A stretch of 64,000 bases of DNA from positions 62,001-126,000 of the forward strand of contig NZ_CADIKI010000011.1 of the NCBI RefSeq assembly GCF_902859935.1. Direction: 5' to 3'. The notes beneath the pieces are model-generated. The model made no database searches and was not told the DNA's origin. It saw only the letters and a program-made list of their open reading frames with translations. Positions 43,464 through 52,627 of this stretch are shown piece after piece. Numbering within the stretch: position 1 is the first letter of the stretch; the number at the start of each line of letters is the position of its first letter. Made by a program: the position numbers and the translations under genes. This DNA is from Paraburkholderia fynbosensis (GTDB lineage Bacteria > Pseudomonadota > Gammaproteobacteria > Burkholderiales > Burkholderiaceae).

Positions 43464-44846
43464 ATGTCCGTTGCAGCGCAAAGTGGTGGCGCCGCCATGC
43501 CCGCAATCAACAGGCGGCAGGTGATGGGCGCAGTCGTGGCCTCGTGTCTGGGATGGGCACTCGATCTGTTCGATCTGTTCGTCCTGTTGTTCGTCGCACC
43601 GGTGGTCGGCCGGTTGTTCTTCCCCTCCGAACACGCGATGCTTTCGCTCGCCGCGGTATATGCGTCGTTCGCCGTCACGCTGCTGATGCGGCCGCTCGGA
43701 TCGGCGTTGTTCGGTTCGTATGCGGACCGGCGCGGCCGCAAGGGCGCGATGATTCTCGCGGTGGTCGGCGTCGGTCTGTCGACGGCGGCGTTCGGTTTGC
43801 TGCCGACAGTTGCACAGGTGGGCGTGATCGCGCCGGTGCTCTTTCTGCTGCTGCGCCTCGTGCAGGGCGTATTCGTGGGCGGCGTGGTGGCGTCGACGCA
43901 CACGATCGGCACGGAATCCGTTGCGCTGAAGTATCGCGGCGCGGTGTCGGGGCTGATCGGTGGCGGCGGGGCAGGCCTTGGTGCGCTGCTCGCTTCGCTG
44001 ACGTATCTCGCGATGTCGTCGCTGTTTCCCGGCGACCTGTTCGACGTGTGGGGCTGGCGCTGCATGTTCTTCACCGGGATCATCAGCTCGGTGCTCGGAC
44101 TCTTCGTCTTCAACAGCCTCGAAGAATCGCCGCTATGGAAGAAGCTTGCCGCGGAAAAGGCCGCGCGTGCCGCCGCCGACAAGACGCGTAACGCGCCGGT
44201 CGAGGTGGTTCGCTCGCCGATCCGCACGCTGTTCTCGCGCGACTATCGTTCCATCCTGCTCGTCAACCTGCTGCTGACGATCGGCGGCGGCAGCGGTTAT
44301 TACCTGACGTCGGGTTATCTGCCGACCTTCCTCAAGGTCGTCAACCACGCACCGAATGCGACGGCTGCTGCGATCCTTATGGTGTGCAGCGTGGCCGTGG
44401 TGATCGCGTCGGTCGCGGCCGGTCACCTGAGCACGTTCATCGGCCGCAGGCGGACGTTCATCCTGCTCGGCGCAATCCGTCTGTTTGCATTGCCCGCGCT
44501 GTTCCTGCTGTTGCCGACGGCGCAGACCATCACGATGGTCGGTGTCTACGCGGTCATCCTGAGTGCGCTCGGCAGCGCCGGTTATGCGCCGATTCTGATC
44601 TTCCTGAACGAGCGGTTTCCGACGGCGATCCGCGCGACCGGCACGGGTCTGTCGTGGAATATCGGCTTTGCGATCGGCGGGATGATGCCCACGCTCGTCT
44701 CGCTGGTCGCGAAGACGCCGCTCGATCTGCCGATGACGCTCGCCGTGTTCGTCGGCGCGATCAGCGTGATCTTTCTCGTCGGCGCGTTCGTCGTGCCGGA
44801 GACGCTCGGCAAGCTCGATAACACGCCGGTGCGGGATCCGTACTGA
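43464..44846 (+). CDS. hmfT: MFS transporter, metabolite:H+ symporter type (furan acid uptake, HmfT-like)
   Basis: The ATG at 43464 (or 43461) is placed by AGGAG about 7 bases upstream; a much longer frame upstream lacks a ribosome site. The 460 residues contain about 12 helices. Helix 1 reads CLGWALDLFDLFVLLFVAPV, with the Asp-rich pattern of metabolite and aromatic-acid:H+ symporters, followed by motif A-type RPLGSALFGSYADRRGRKGA near 68-87. A long cytoplasmic loop (EESPLWKKLAAEKAARAAAD) sits mid-protein. Such carriers import organic acids with protons. It is 115 bases after hmfH, the last gene of the operon, and converges with the second LysR gene. HmfT1 and HmfT2 of the described furan cluster are also MFS proteins. 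Confidence 0.85.
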   Translation: MSVAAQSGGAAMPAINRRQVMGAVVASCLGWALDLFDLFVLLFVAPVVGRLFFPSEHAMLSLAAVYASFAVTLLMRPLGSALFGSYADRRGRKGAMILAVVGVGLSTAAFGLLPTVAQVGVIAPVLFLLLRLVQGVFVGGVVASTHTIGTESVALKYRGAVSGLIGGGGAGLGALLASLTYLAMSSLFPGDLFDVWGWRCMFFTGIISSVLGLFVFNSLEESPLWKKLAAEKAARAAADKTRNAPVEVVRSPIRTLFSRDYRSILLVNLLLTIGGGSGYYLTSGYLPTFLKVVNHAPNATAAAILMVCSVAVVIASVAAGHLSTFIGRRRTFILLGAIRLFALPALFLLLPTAQTITMVGVYAVILSALGSAGYAPILIFLNERFPTAIRATGTGLSWNIGFAIGGMMPTLVSLVAKTPLDLPMTLAVFVGAISVIFLVGAFVVPETLGKLDNTPVRDPY

Positions 44847-44955
44847 TCGCGCGAGCGCGCGCGATAGGCCGACTTGCGTCGCGCCGTTCGCGACCCGCCG
44901 CGACGCGCGTAGCGACGCGCGCCAGCCGGCGCAAGGCCGGCGCCAGCGAAGCGGC

Positions 44956-45897
44956 TCACGCCTGGTTGCCGTTGGCCGGATCGGGGTCCGCGATCTCGAT
45001 CCCCGTTGTGACGCGGCGGATCTGGTCGGCGATGATGTCGATGAGCTCGGTCGTGGCAGGACCGATCGGCCGCTTCGGGTGGCTCACGCAAACGATGTGA
45101 CGCACGATGCGCGGTGCCGAGATCGGTGTCGCGCGCAGCAGGCCGTCGTCGACCTTCCGTTGCACGACCACGCGCGGCATGATCGTCGCGATGCTGCTTT
45201 GTTCGACAAATTGCACGATCGTGGTCAGCAGGTCGATCTCGAACTGCGGCTTGATCACGATGTCGGCATTCAGCAGCGCGGCGTCGAGCACGCCGCGCAG
45301 GCCGTTGCGACGCGTCGGCAGCACGAGCTCGAGCTCCGTCAACGCGGATGCCGTCATGGTGTCGGGCAGCGCAGGGCCGTGTTCCGCGCTCGTGACGAGC
45401 ACCATCTCTTCCACTACCAGTGGAGACGTATCGAGCGACAGGCGCCCTCGAGGCCGGTTGATGATGGCCGCGTCGAGCCGGCCCGCTTCCACCGCGTCGA
45501 TCAGCTGCGCGCTGAAACCATCGGCCACCGACACTTCGACATGCGGGTAGAGCGCGTTGAATAGCGCGAGCGATTCCGGCAGGACGCTTTGCGCTTCCGA
45601 CGCCACCATCCCGAGCGAGATACGCCCGGTCACGATCACATCGTGCCGGCTGAGCTGCTCGCGCGCGTGGTCGATGTCGCGCATGATCGGCAGGTAGAGG
45701 CGGTACATCTGCCGTGCGGCGTCGGTGGGCGTCATGCCATGCGGGCCGCGCTCAAAGAGCTGGCTGTTCAGTTCCGTTTCGAGCTTCGAGATCTGCATGC
45801 TGAGCGCGGGCTGCACGATATTGAGCCGCTTCGCGGCGCGCGTCACGGAGCCATCTTCGAACAGCGCGATGAAATACTGAATCTGCTTTAGATCCAT
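44956..45897 (-). CDS. hmfR: LysR-family regulator of the furan operon, copy 2
   Basis: The 313-residue regulator has the same architecture as the protein encoded at 31.3-32.2 kb and shares its first 36 residues exactly; downstream, segments such as VLVTSAEHG and RNGLRGVLD versus RHGLRGVLD stay close. It reads toward the end of the operon from the far side, with 109 bases of G+C-rich inverted repeats between it and the transporter gene. The duplication implies that two related effectors, for example an HMF-type and a furoate-type signal, may be sensed; this is inference. The C-terminal tails differ. Confidence 0.85.
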   Translation of the reverse strand: MDLKQIQYFIALFEDGSVTRAAKRLNIVQPALSMQISKLETELNSQLFERGPHGMTPTDAARQMYRLYLPIMRDIDHAREQLSRHDVIVTGRISLGMVASEAQSVLPESLALFNALYPHVEVSVADGFSAQLIDAVEAGRLDAAIINRPRGRLSLDTSPLVVEEMVLVTSAEHGPALPDTMTASALTELELVLPTRRNGLRGVLDAALLNADIVIKPQFEIDLLTTIVQFVEQSSIATIMPRVVVQRKVDDGLLRATPISAPRIVRHIVCVSHPKRPIGPATTELIDIIADQIRRVTTGIEIADPDPANGNQA

Positions 45898-46181
45898 GAG
45901 CCGGGAGGCGAGGGAGCGATGGCTAGATGTCGAGTGTAACGACTTCGAGGTGTGGGGGTCAACGGCGAACCTGATTTCATCTTGAAGGAAGCACGCTGCT
46001 TCGTCGAGACGCCTGAGCTTGAGGGTTTTCGACAGTCAGTCCTTGGCGGGCGCAATTCAGATGTTTCATATTCAGTTCGATTGACGCGTGACTCGGCGGG
46101 CGCATCGATGCGAACACAGGCCGATGTCTCGTCACGTCCTTTTGCAAGGCGGGCGCCAGCGCACGCACAGAACAGTGACTG

Positions 46182-46523
46182 TCAGAGAATGACGTAGATC
46201 TTGCGCATCGTTTCGTCGACCTGCCACAGGCCTTCCGTATTGGCTTCGAAAAACAGCGTATCGCCGCCGCGAAAGTGGACGGTGGGTTGTCCGTCCGGGG
46301 TAAAGGACCCAGAGCCGCTCAGGAGATGCATCACTTCCGCCTGTTTGACCACGCGACGATAGGCGCCCGGAGAGCACTCGAACACACCGGTATCTACTGC
46401 CTCGTTGCCCGGAATCGCGTACCGCTTACCCGATACACGGACTGCCTCATTACCCGGCAGAGATGCGGTGCCCCAGTCTTCAAGTGCGAGTTCGCTGGCC
46501 TCTTTGATCTGCTGTACTTTCAC
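46182..46523 (-). CDS. Small cupin-domain protein
   Basis: GTG 46523 was chosen since AGGA lies 8-9 bases upstream on the minus strand; the product has 113 residues. The core cupin motifs are seen as GVFECSPGAYRRVVKQAEVMHLLSG-like strands near 53-75 (shown only in part: EVMHLLSGSGSF) and PTVHFRGGDTLFFEANTEG near 83-101. Only one clear His of the usual metal set is visible, near 72, with Glu near 69. The fold resembles the cupin_3 / ureidoglycine-type group. It is the last gene on this strand before the ALDH gene, 145 bases apart, and may be an unrelated small enzyme or sensor. Confidence 0.75.
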   Translation of the reverse strand: MKVQQIKEASELALEDWGTASLPGNEAVRVSGKRYAIPGNEAVDTGVFECSPGAYRRVVKQAEVMHLLSGSGSFTPDGQPTVHFRGGDTLFFEANTEGLWQVDETMRKIYVIL

Positions 46524-46668
46524 GTTGCGTAGTCCTGTTTCTGTTGAGTTGATCTTGCCGCGCGCACAACGCACGCGCGGCACGTGTACACGCAATTGAT
46601 GCCGGTGTTGGCCGCCACGCGCGTGTTGATATCAGGGAGCCCCATGTCAATAGGATATCCTTCGACAC

Positions 46669-48141
46669 TCATTCGAGTCCGCCCTGGCAGAGATATTTGA
46701 TCGACAGGTAATCGTCGAGGCCATACTTCGACCCTTCTCGGCCGTAGCCCGATTCCTTGACGCCGCCGAATGGCGCCGCTTCCGATGCAAGGGCCCCCTC
46801 ATTGATCCCGACGATGCCGGCTTCAAGTGCGCGAGAAACGCGTTCGATACGGCGCAAATCCTGGCTGTAGAAATACGACGCGAGACCGAACGGCGTATCG
46901 TTCGACGCATCGATGGCCTGCTGTTCGGTATCGAAACGGAACAGCGGAACGACCGGGCCGAAGGTTTCCTCGCAGCACAGCGCCATCGTCGAAGCCGCGT
47001 CGCCGAGCACGGTTGGCGCGAAGTAGTTCGGGCCGAGTTCGGCCAGGCGTTTGCCGCCGGTCAAGACGGTTGCGCCGTGTGCGACGGCATCCTCGACATG
47101 GCGCGCGATCTTGTCGACGGCACGCGCATTGATCATCGGGCCGATCTGCGACGCCGGATCGCTGGCGGAACCGACACGCAGCTCGGCAACGCGTGCGCAC
47201 AGCATTTGCGCAAAGCGTTCATAAACACCCGACTGCACATACACGCGGTTCGGGCACACGCAGGTCTGCCCACCATTGCGGAACTTGGCCGCGAGCAGGC
47301 CGGTGACCGCAGCATCGAGGTCGGCGTCGTCGAACACGATGAACGGTGCGTTGCCGCCGAGTTCTAGCGACAGCTTCTTCAACGTACCCGCCGATTCACG
47401 GGCAAGATGTTTGCCGACCGGCGTCGAACCAGTAAAGGTGATCTTGCGCACGCGCCCATCGGCGAGCCAGTCCGCCACTGCTTCGACCGTCGATTCCCGG
47501 GAGGCCGCAATCAGGTTCAGTACACCATTCGGCACACCGGCTTCGTGCGCGAGATGAACGAGTGCTAGCGCCGTGAGCGGTGTATCTTCGGCCGGCTTGG
47601 CGACGACCGTACACCCGGCCGCGAGCGCGGGGGCGATCTTGCGCGCGATCATTGCAAGCGGAAAATTCCACGGTGTAATGGCCGCGACGATGCCGATCGG
47701 CTCTCTCACCGCGCTCATCCGTTTGCCGCGCTGCTGCTGCGGAATCAGATCGCCGTAAATGCGCGTCGCTTCGTCGGCGAACCACGCGACGTACGATGCG
47801 CCATAAACGACCTCACCGCATGCTTCGGCGAACGGCTTGCCCTGTTCGAGCGAGATCAGCGCGCCAAGCGCGTCCGCATGTTCGCGTATCAGCCCGTGCC
47901 AGCGATGCAGCACGGCAGCACGTTCTTTCGGCAGACGTGCGCGCCATTCCGGTAGCGCGCGGGCGGCGGCATCGGTGGCGGCGCGTGCGTCGGATGCCCC
48001 GCTATCGGCGACGTCGACGATCAGCTTGCCGGTCGCGGGATTCGTGACGGCGAAGCGCCGGCCGCTTTGCGCGGGCACCCATTCACCGTCGATGAAATTG
48101 TCCGCGCGGATCAACGCGGCGGCCTGCTCTTCGAGTGTCAT
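46669..48141 (-). CDS. gabD: NAD(P)-dependent aldehyde dehydrogenase, succinate-semialdehyde dehydrogenase type
   Basis: The ATG at 48141 has GGAG 7 bases upstream; an extension to 48171 has no such site. The 490-residue ALDH has the NAD(P)-site ITPWNFPLAMIARKIAPALA (about 156-175) with KPAEDTPLTA, the catalytic Glu in LELGGNAPFIVFDD near 260-273, and the catalytic Cys in FRNGGQTCVCPNRVYV near 290-305. A second Cys two residues after the catalytic one, as in C-V-C, is the redox-switch pattern of succinate-semialdehyde dehydrogenases. It would oxidise an omega-semialdehyde such as succinate or glutarate semialdehyde, the product of the class III aminotransferase encoded 2 kb away. The next gene is 26 bases away, so they form an operon. 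Confidence 0.88.
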   Translation of the reverse strand: MTLEEQAAALIRADNFIDGEWVPAQSGRRFAVTNPATGKLIVDVADSGASDARAATDAAARALPEWRARLPKERAAVLHRWHGLIREHADALGALISLEQGKPFAEACGEVVYGASYVAWFADEATRIYGDLIPQQQRGKRMSAVREPIGIVAAITPWNFPLAMIARKIAPALAAGCTVVAKPAEDTPLTALALVHLAHEAGVPNGVLNLIAASRESTVEAVADWLADGRVRKITFTGSTPVGKHLARESAGTLKKLSLELGGNAPFIVFDDADLDAAVTGLLAAKFRNGGQTCVCPNRVYVQSGVYERFAQMLCARVAELRVGSASDPASQIGPMINARAVDKIARHVEDAVAHGATVLTGGKRLAELGPNYFAPTVLGDAASTMALCCEETFGPVVPLFRFDTEQQAIDASNDTPFGLASYFYSQDLRRIERVSRALEAGIVGINEGALASEAAPFGGVKESGYGREGSKYGLDDYLSIKYLCQGGLE

Positions 48142-48167
48142 GATCGACTCCACTTTTAATGACGCTA

Positions 48168-49274
48168 TCAATCGACGGATCCTGCGCCGACACGTTGCGC
48201 GAGTTGCGCGGCGACCGCGATCCCGACTTCGCTCGTCGATGCCTTGCCACCGAGATCACCCGTGTGCGGACCTTCCTTGAGCACCTGCACGATGGCTTCG
48301 AGCATCGCATCGTGCGCGGCGCGCTCGGCACCTTCACCGTTGCCGAGAAAATCGAGCATCATCGCCGCCGACCAGATCATCGCGACAGGATTGGCGATGC
48401 CTTGTCCGGCGATATCCGGCGCGGACCCATGCACCGGTTCGAACAGTGACGCAAACGTGCGTTCCGGATTCAGATTGCCCGACGGCGCGATGCCGATCGT
48501 GCCGGTGCAGGCGGGACCAAGATCCGACAGGATGTCACCGAAGAGATTGGACGCAACGACCACATCGAAGCGATCGGGGCTCAACACGAAACGCGCACAG
48601 AGGATGTCGATATGCTGTTTGTCCCACGCGACATCGGGATAGCGCGCGGCCATCTCGGCGGCGCGTGCGTCCCACCACGGCATGCTGATCGAAATGCCGT
48701 TGCTCTTGGTTGCGACCGTGATTTTTTTCTCGCGACGCGCGGCCAGATCGAACGCGAACTTCAGCACGCGATCGGTGCCATGACGCGAGAAAATCGCTTG
48801 CTGCATGACGATTTCGCGTTCCGTGCCTTCGTACATCGTGCCGCCTACCGACGAATATTCGCCTTCGGTATTCTCCCGCACGATCATGAAATCGATGTCG
48901 CCGGGTTGGCGGCCCGCGAGCGGCGACGGCACGCCGTCGAACAGGCGGGCAGGGCGCAGATTGATGTACTGATCGAACTCGCGGCGGAATTTAAGCAGCG
49001 AGCCCCAAAGGGAAATGTGGTCGGGCACCTTCTCGGGCCAACCCACTGCGCCGAACAGGATCGCATCGCAGCCTTCGAGCTGCGCCTTCCAGTCGTCAGG
49101 CATCATCTGGCCGTGTTGCGCGTAGTAATCGCAACTTGCCCATTCGATATGTTGATAGTCGATCTTGATACCAAAGCGCTGGCATGCCACATCGAGCACG
49201 CGCAGGCCTTCGGGCATCACTTCTACACCGATGCCGTCGCCGGGAATGACGGCAACGCGATAACTGCGGGTCAT
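48168..49274 (-). CDS. ttuC: Tartrate dehydrogenase / D-malate dehydrogenase (decarboxylating), isopropylmalate dehydrogenase family
   Basis: The ATG at 49274 follows GAGGAG by about 8 bases and yields 368 residues. The family frame is clear: VAVIPGDGIGVEVMPEGLRV (7-26), LFGAVGWPEKVPDHISLWGS (about 77-96), the NAD/substrate motif VRENTEGEYSSVGG near 132-145, VATKSNGISISMPWWD near 185-200, NLFGDILSDLGP near 240-251, and EPVHGSAPDIAGQGIANP near 276-293. The SLWGSLLKFR element and the Trp-rich WWDARAAE are those of tartrate/D-malate dehydrogenases rather than LeuB or Icd. The enzyme oxidises and decarboxylates D-malate or tartrate to pyruvate or glycerate derivatives with NAD. It is in operon with the ALDH gene. 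Confidence 0.9.
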   Translation of the reverse strand: MTRSYRVAVIPGDGIGVEVMPEGLRVLDVACQRFGIKIDYQHIEWASCDYYAQHGQMMPDDWKAQLEGCDAILFGAVGWPEKVPDHISLWGSLLKFRREFDQYINLRPARLFDGVPSPLAGRQPGDIDFMIVRENTEGEYSSVGGTMYEGTEREIVMQQAIFSRHGTDRVLKFAFDLAARREKKITVATKSNGISISMPWWDARAAEMAARYPDVAWDKQHIDILCARFVLSPDRFDVVVASNLFGDILSDLGPACTGTIGIAPSGNLNPERTFASLFEPVHGSAPDIAGQGIANPVAMIWSAAMMLDFLGNGEGAERAAHDAMLEAIVQVLKEGPHTGDLGGKASTSEVGIAVAAQLAQRVGAGSVD

Positions 49275-49518
49275 AGCGAGTTTCTCCTCATTGAGCGCGC
49301 ACATAAGGCACGCGCTGAGCGACGAGACTCATTCTATGCGGGGGTTCACCGCATAAAAATCTGCATTTGACCCACGGACGCAGCATGCATTCCGAAAAAC
49401 GCACGCGAACAGAATGCAGCGCAAAACCGCCTGTCGCGGGCTGCATCGAAAGAAGCTGGAAAGGAGCGGAAAGGAGCAGAAAAAAGCGGGGCGCGCATTG
49501 AACACTCCGAAAGAGTGC

Positions 49519-50016
49519 TTAATGCTGATTCGGCGAGAAGAGCGTTTCGAGCGGGTAATGCGTCTTGATGAAGGGCGTCTTGATGATCACGTAGCTGAAG
49601 TACTTCTCGATGCCGATATCGCGTTCGAGCAGCCCTTCGACAATGCTCTGATAGTGACCGACGCTGCGCGTGACGAACTTCAGCAGGTAGTCGTAACCAC
49701 CGCTTGCCAGATGACATTCGACGATTTCGTCGATGTCGCGAATCGCGGCTACGAACTTGATGAAGTCTTCGCGGCGGTGATCTGCAAGGGTGACTTCGGT
49801 GAAGACGATCTGCACGTCGCCGAGTTTTTCGAGTTGGATCTGCGCGCCGTAACCGACGATATAACCGGCCTTTTCCAGCCGCTTGACGCGGATCAGACAC
49901 GGACTCGGTGACAGTCCCACTGCGTCGGCAAGCTCGACGTTCGTAATACGGCCTTTCTTCTGCAGTTGCGAAAGAATACGCAGATCAATCCGGTCGAGTT
50001 TGCAGTCGCTGCTCAT
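49519..50016 (-). CDS. Lrp/AsnC-family transcriptional regulator
   Basis: The 165-residue protein has an N-terminal helix-turn-helix (LDRIDLRILSQLQKKGRITN, VELADAVGLSPSPCLIRVKR, residues about 7-50) and a C-terminal RAM ligand-binding domain (VQIVFTEVTLADHRR, HLASGGYDYLLKFV, SYVIIKTPFIKTHYPL). The GGYDYLL ligand loop is complete. Lrp-type regulators sense amino acids and commonly control adjacent aminotransferase or amino-acid catabolic genes; the aminotransferase gene starts upstream and ends 63 bases before this start, so an operon or local control is likely. Confidence 0.92.
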   Translation of the reverse strand: MSSDCKLDRIDLRILSQLQKKGRITNVELADAVGLSPSPCLIRVKRLEKAGYIVGYGAQIQLEKLGDVQIVFTEVTLADHRREDFIKFVAAIRDIDEIVECHLASGGYDYLLKFVTRSVGHYQSIVEGLLERDIGIEKYFSYVIIKTPFIKTHYPLETLFSPNQH

Positions 50017-50079
50017 GGCTTAAATTTTGTCTAACGATCGAAGGTTGTTCCGATCGGGCAGGGCGATGTTATCACGAAG

Positions 50080-51480
50080 TTATGCGGCTGCGCGGCTTGC
50101 CCCGCGAAGCGCGGCGCGGACTTCCGCCTCATTCAGCACATCGTCGAGCGTCTGTTTCAAACGTTCGAACATCAGCGCAAATTCGGCCTCGGTATAGCAG
50201 AGCGCGGGTGCAAAGCCGAGAATGTTGTCGCCGAATGCACGGAACACCAGGCGGTTGCGATACGCGGCTGTCGCGATGCGCTCCGACAGCTTCAGCCCCG
50301 CATCGAACCCTTGCTTGCTGTTCTTGTCCGATACGAGTTCGAGCGCGCCGAGCAGCCCGCGATGCCGCGAATCGCCGACCAGCGGATGCTCCAGCAGCGC
50401 GTCGAGACCCGCGGCGAATTGCGGCGCCATGGCCTGGGCGTTCGCGAGCAGGCCGCCTTCGTGATAGAGGCGCATGACTTCAAGCCCGATCGCCGCGCTC
50501 ACCGGATGCGCCGAATACGTGTGACCATGACCGACGATCGCGGTGTCGCCGACGTCGCCGGCAATCCCCTGATAAATCGCGTCCGACATCAAGACCGCGC
50601 CCATCGGCGCGTAGCCGGCAGTCAGGCCCTTCGCGACGGTCATCAGATCGGGTTCGACCTGTTCGCCCTCACATGCAAACAGCGGGCCGGTGCGGCCGAA
50701 GCCGGTAATGACTTCATCGGCGACGAACAGGATGTCGAGACGGCGGCATGCCTCACGCATGGCCTTGAGCCAGCCAACCGGCGGCACGATCACGCCGCCC
50801 GATCCCTGAATCGGTTCGCAGAAGAACGCGGCGACGTTATCCGCGCCGAGCGCGGCAACCTTCGCTTCGAGCGCTGCCACGGACGACGCGATCAGCGCCT
50901 GCGAGTCGCTGCCATTCGGCTGACGGTAAGCATAAGGCGACGGCAAATGGTGCTGATGTGGCAGCGGCAAATCGAAGTGCCGATGGAATGCGGGCAAAGC
51001 CGTCAAGCCGGCGCCGACCGACGACGAGCCGTGGTAGCCGCGTTGCAGCGCGATCATGTGCTTCTTGGTCGGGCGGCCGGTTGCATTGAAGTAATGCGTG
51101 ATGAAGCGGATCGCCGAGTCGACCGCATCCGAGCCACCGAGCGTGAAATACACATGCTGCAGTGAAGCCGGTGCGAGCGATACGAGCTTTTCGGCCAGCT
51201 GGATCGCCGGCTCCGAAGCGAAGTGGAAATAGGTGGTCGCGTAGGGCAGGCGAGCCATCTGTTCGGCGGCTGCCTTGACGATGCTTTCCTGGCCATAGCC
51301 GGTATTGACGCACCAGAGCCCGGAGAACGCGTCGAGCAACTCGTTTCCGTCGACATCGCGCAGGTAAGCGCCATGTCCAGAGTCGAGCACGGTGACGCCG
51401 CGCGCTTCATGCGCGCGGAAGTTGATGACGGGGTGGATCAGATGCTTGCGGTCGGCTTCGATGAGCGATTGATTCGACAT
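50080..51480 (-). CDS. Class III aminotransferase, omega-amino acid:pyruvate type
   Basis: ATG 51480 is kept because the protein frame starts well there (SNQSLIEADRKHLIHP); longer starts give a Pro/Arg-rich leader without family likeness. The 466-residue PLP enzyme shows the cofactor Tyr-Gly region QRGYHGSSSVGAGL near 148-161, the Asp in LFVADEVITGFGRTG near 246-260, the Schiff-base Lys in MTVAKGLTAGYAPMGAVLM near 274-292 and the Thr of GHTYSAHPVSAAI near 315-327. It transfers amino groups between an omega-amino acid or amine and an oxoacid such as pyruvate. Its product semialdehyde would feed the ALDH encoded in the same strand block. Confidence 0.9.
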   Translation of the reverse strand: MSNQSLIEADRKHLIHPVINFRAHEARGVTVLDSGHGAYLRDVDGNELLDAFSGLWCVNTGYGQESIVKAAAEQMARLPYATTYFHFASEPAIQLAEKLVSLAPASLQHVYFTLGGSDAVDSAIRFITHYFNATGRPTKKHMIALQRGYHGSSSVGAGLTALPAFHRHFDLPLPHQHHLPSPYAYRQPNGSDSQALIASSVAALEAKVAALGADNVAAFFCEPIQGSGGVIVPPVGWLKAMREACRRLDILFVADEVITGFGRTGPLFACEGEQVEPDLMTVAKGLTAGYAPMGAVLMSDAIYQGIAGDVGDTAIVGHGHTYSAHPVSAAIGLEVMRLYHEGGLLANAQAMAPQFAAGLDALLEHPLVGDSRHRGLLGALELVSDKNSKQGFDAGLKLSERIATAAYRNRLVFRAFGDNILGFAPALCYTEAEFALMFERLKQTLDDVLNEAEVRAALRGASRAAA

Positions 51481-51690
51481 GTTGGGTATCTCGTCGCGGG
51501 GTGGACTGTTGACCAATCCATACTACCCATTCACCCCTATCGGCCGCGTCGTCAAAAAAAGTTTGAAAAAGCGCAGGCGTCGCGTTTTGAACCCCGTACG
51601 CAGCATTTTGTGCTGCATGCGTTTAAAAGCCTTGCCTGTACGGCGGCGCTTCAATAGCGCGCGTTTTCGCCGCGACTCGCTCGCCGACAC

Positions 51691-52614
51691 TCAATAGCCG
51701 CGCGTGCGATCGATCGTGCCCCGCATCGGGCCGCCTGCGCGATGGCGGCGCAGATTGTCGAGCACGGCATCGACCGCGGTGTCGGGCTGCGTCGCGCTCG
51801 CGACGTGCGGCGTGATGCGCACGCGCGGGTGATCCCACAGCGGATGACTGACGGGCAGAGGTTCCGGATCGGTAACGTCGAGCACGGCGTTGCGCACCTG
51901 GCCGCGTTCGAGCGCATCGAGCAGATCAGTCGTCACGAGTTGCGGGCCGCGTCCGACATGAACCAGCGACGCCCCCATCGGCAATGCATCGAACACGCGT
52001 TTGCCGAGCAGGCCGCGCGTCGCGTCGGTCAGCGGCAGCAGGCAGACCAGCACGTCGGTCCGCGCGAGAAACGCATCGAGCGTCGCTTCGCCGGCAAAGC
52101 ATTGCACGCCTTCAATCTCGCGCGGCGACCGGCTCCATCCCGCGCAGGCAAAGCCGAACAGGCGCAGCCGCTCCAGTACGGCCGTGCCGAGCATGCCGAG
52201 CCCGAATAGGCCAACTCGGCGCGTCGCGGCAGTGCGCACGGGGAGCGGCTTCCAGATGCGCTCGCGCTGCTGGAGCGCATAGTCGAACAGATCGCGATGA
52301 ACGGCCAGCACGGCTTCGCTCACATATTCGACCATGCCGTCGACGATTCCCGGCTCGATCATCCGCACGACCGGCAGATGCTCGGGCACGCGCGTCAGGT
52401 CGAACTGATCGACGCCCGCCCCCACCGAGAACACGATCTCGAGATTCGGTAGCGTTTGCGCGAGATCGTCCGGTTGCCATGCGGCGAGATAGCGGATGGC
52501 GGCTGGATCGCCGACATCGGGCCAGATACGGAACGGCAGTTCCGGCGCGAGCTGCGCAAAGCGCGCGGCCCATTGTGCGCCGCGAACCGGATCGGCTTTA
52601 TAGAGGAAGGCCAT
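51691..52614 (-). CDS. ghrA: D-2-hydroxyacid dehydrogenase, glyoxylate/hydroxypyruvate reductase A type
   Basis: The 307-residue protein has the 2-hydroxyacid dehydrogenase layout: N-terminal AFLYKADPVRGAQWAARFAQ, the cofactor loop VGLFGLGMLGTAVLERL near 134-150 (GxGxxG), the catalytic Arg in HVGRGPQLVTTDLL near 220-233, Glu in DVTDPEPLPVSHPLWDHP near 246-263 and His in ITPHVASATQPD near 267-278. It lacks the ACT or extra domains of SerA, in line with GhrA, which reduces glyoxylate and hydroxypyruvate with NADPH. It ends 14 bases... the GNAT gene ends 13 bases upstream of its start, so both are cotranscribed. Confidence 0.88.
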   Translation of the reverse strand: MAFLYKADPVRGAQWAARFAQLAPELPFRIWPDVGDPAAIRYLAAWQPDDLAQTLPNLEIVFSVGAGVDQFDLTRVPEHLPVVRMIEPGIVDGMVEYVSEAVLAVHRDLFDYALQQRERIWKPLPVRTAATRRVGLFGLGMLGTAVLERLRLFGFACAGWSRSPREIEGVQCFAGEATLDAFLARTDVLVCLLPLTDATRGLLGKRVFDALPMGASLVHVGRGPQLVTTDLLDALERGQVRNAVLDVTDPEPLPVSHPLWDHPRVRITPHVASATQPDTAVDAVLDNLRRHRAGGPMRGTIDRTRGY

Positions 52615-52627
52615 CTGCGTACCGTGC

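Noticed and set aside
44847..44955. G+C-rich repeats between the hmf transporter gene and the second LysR gene as a terminator.
   Set aside because: Several GCCGGC-type self-complementary runs exist, but there is no T tract for either strand, so a rho-independent terminator is not supported.
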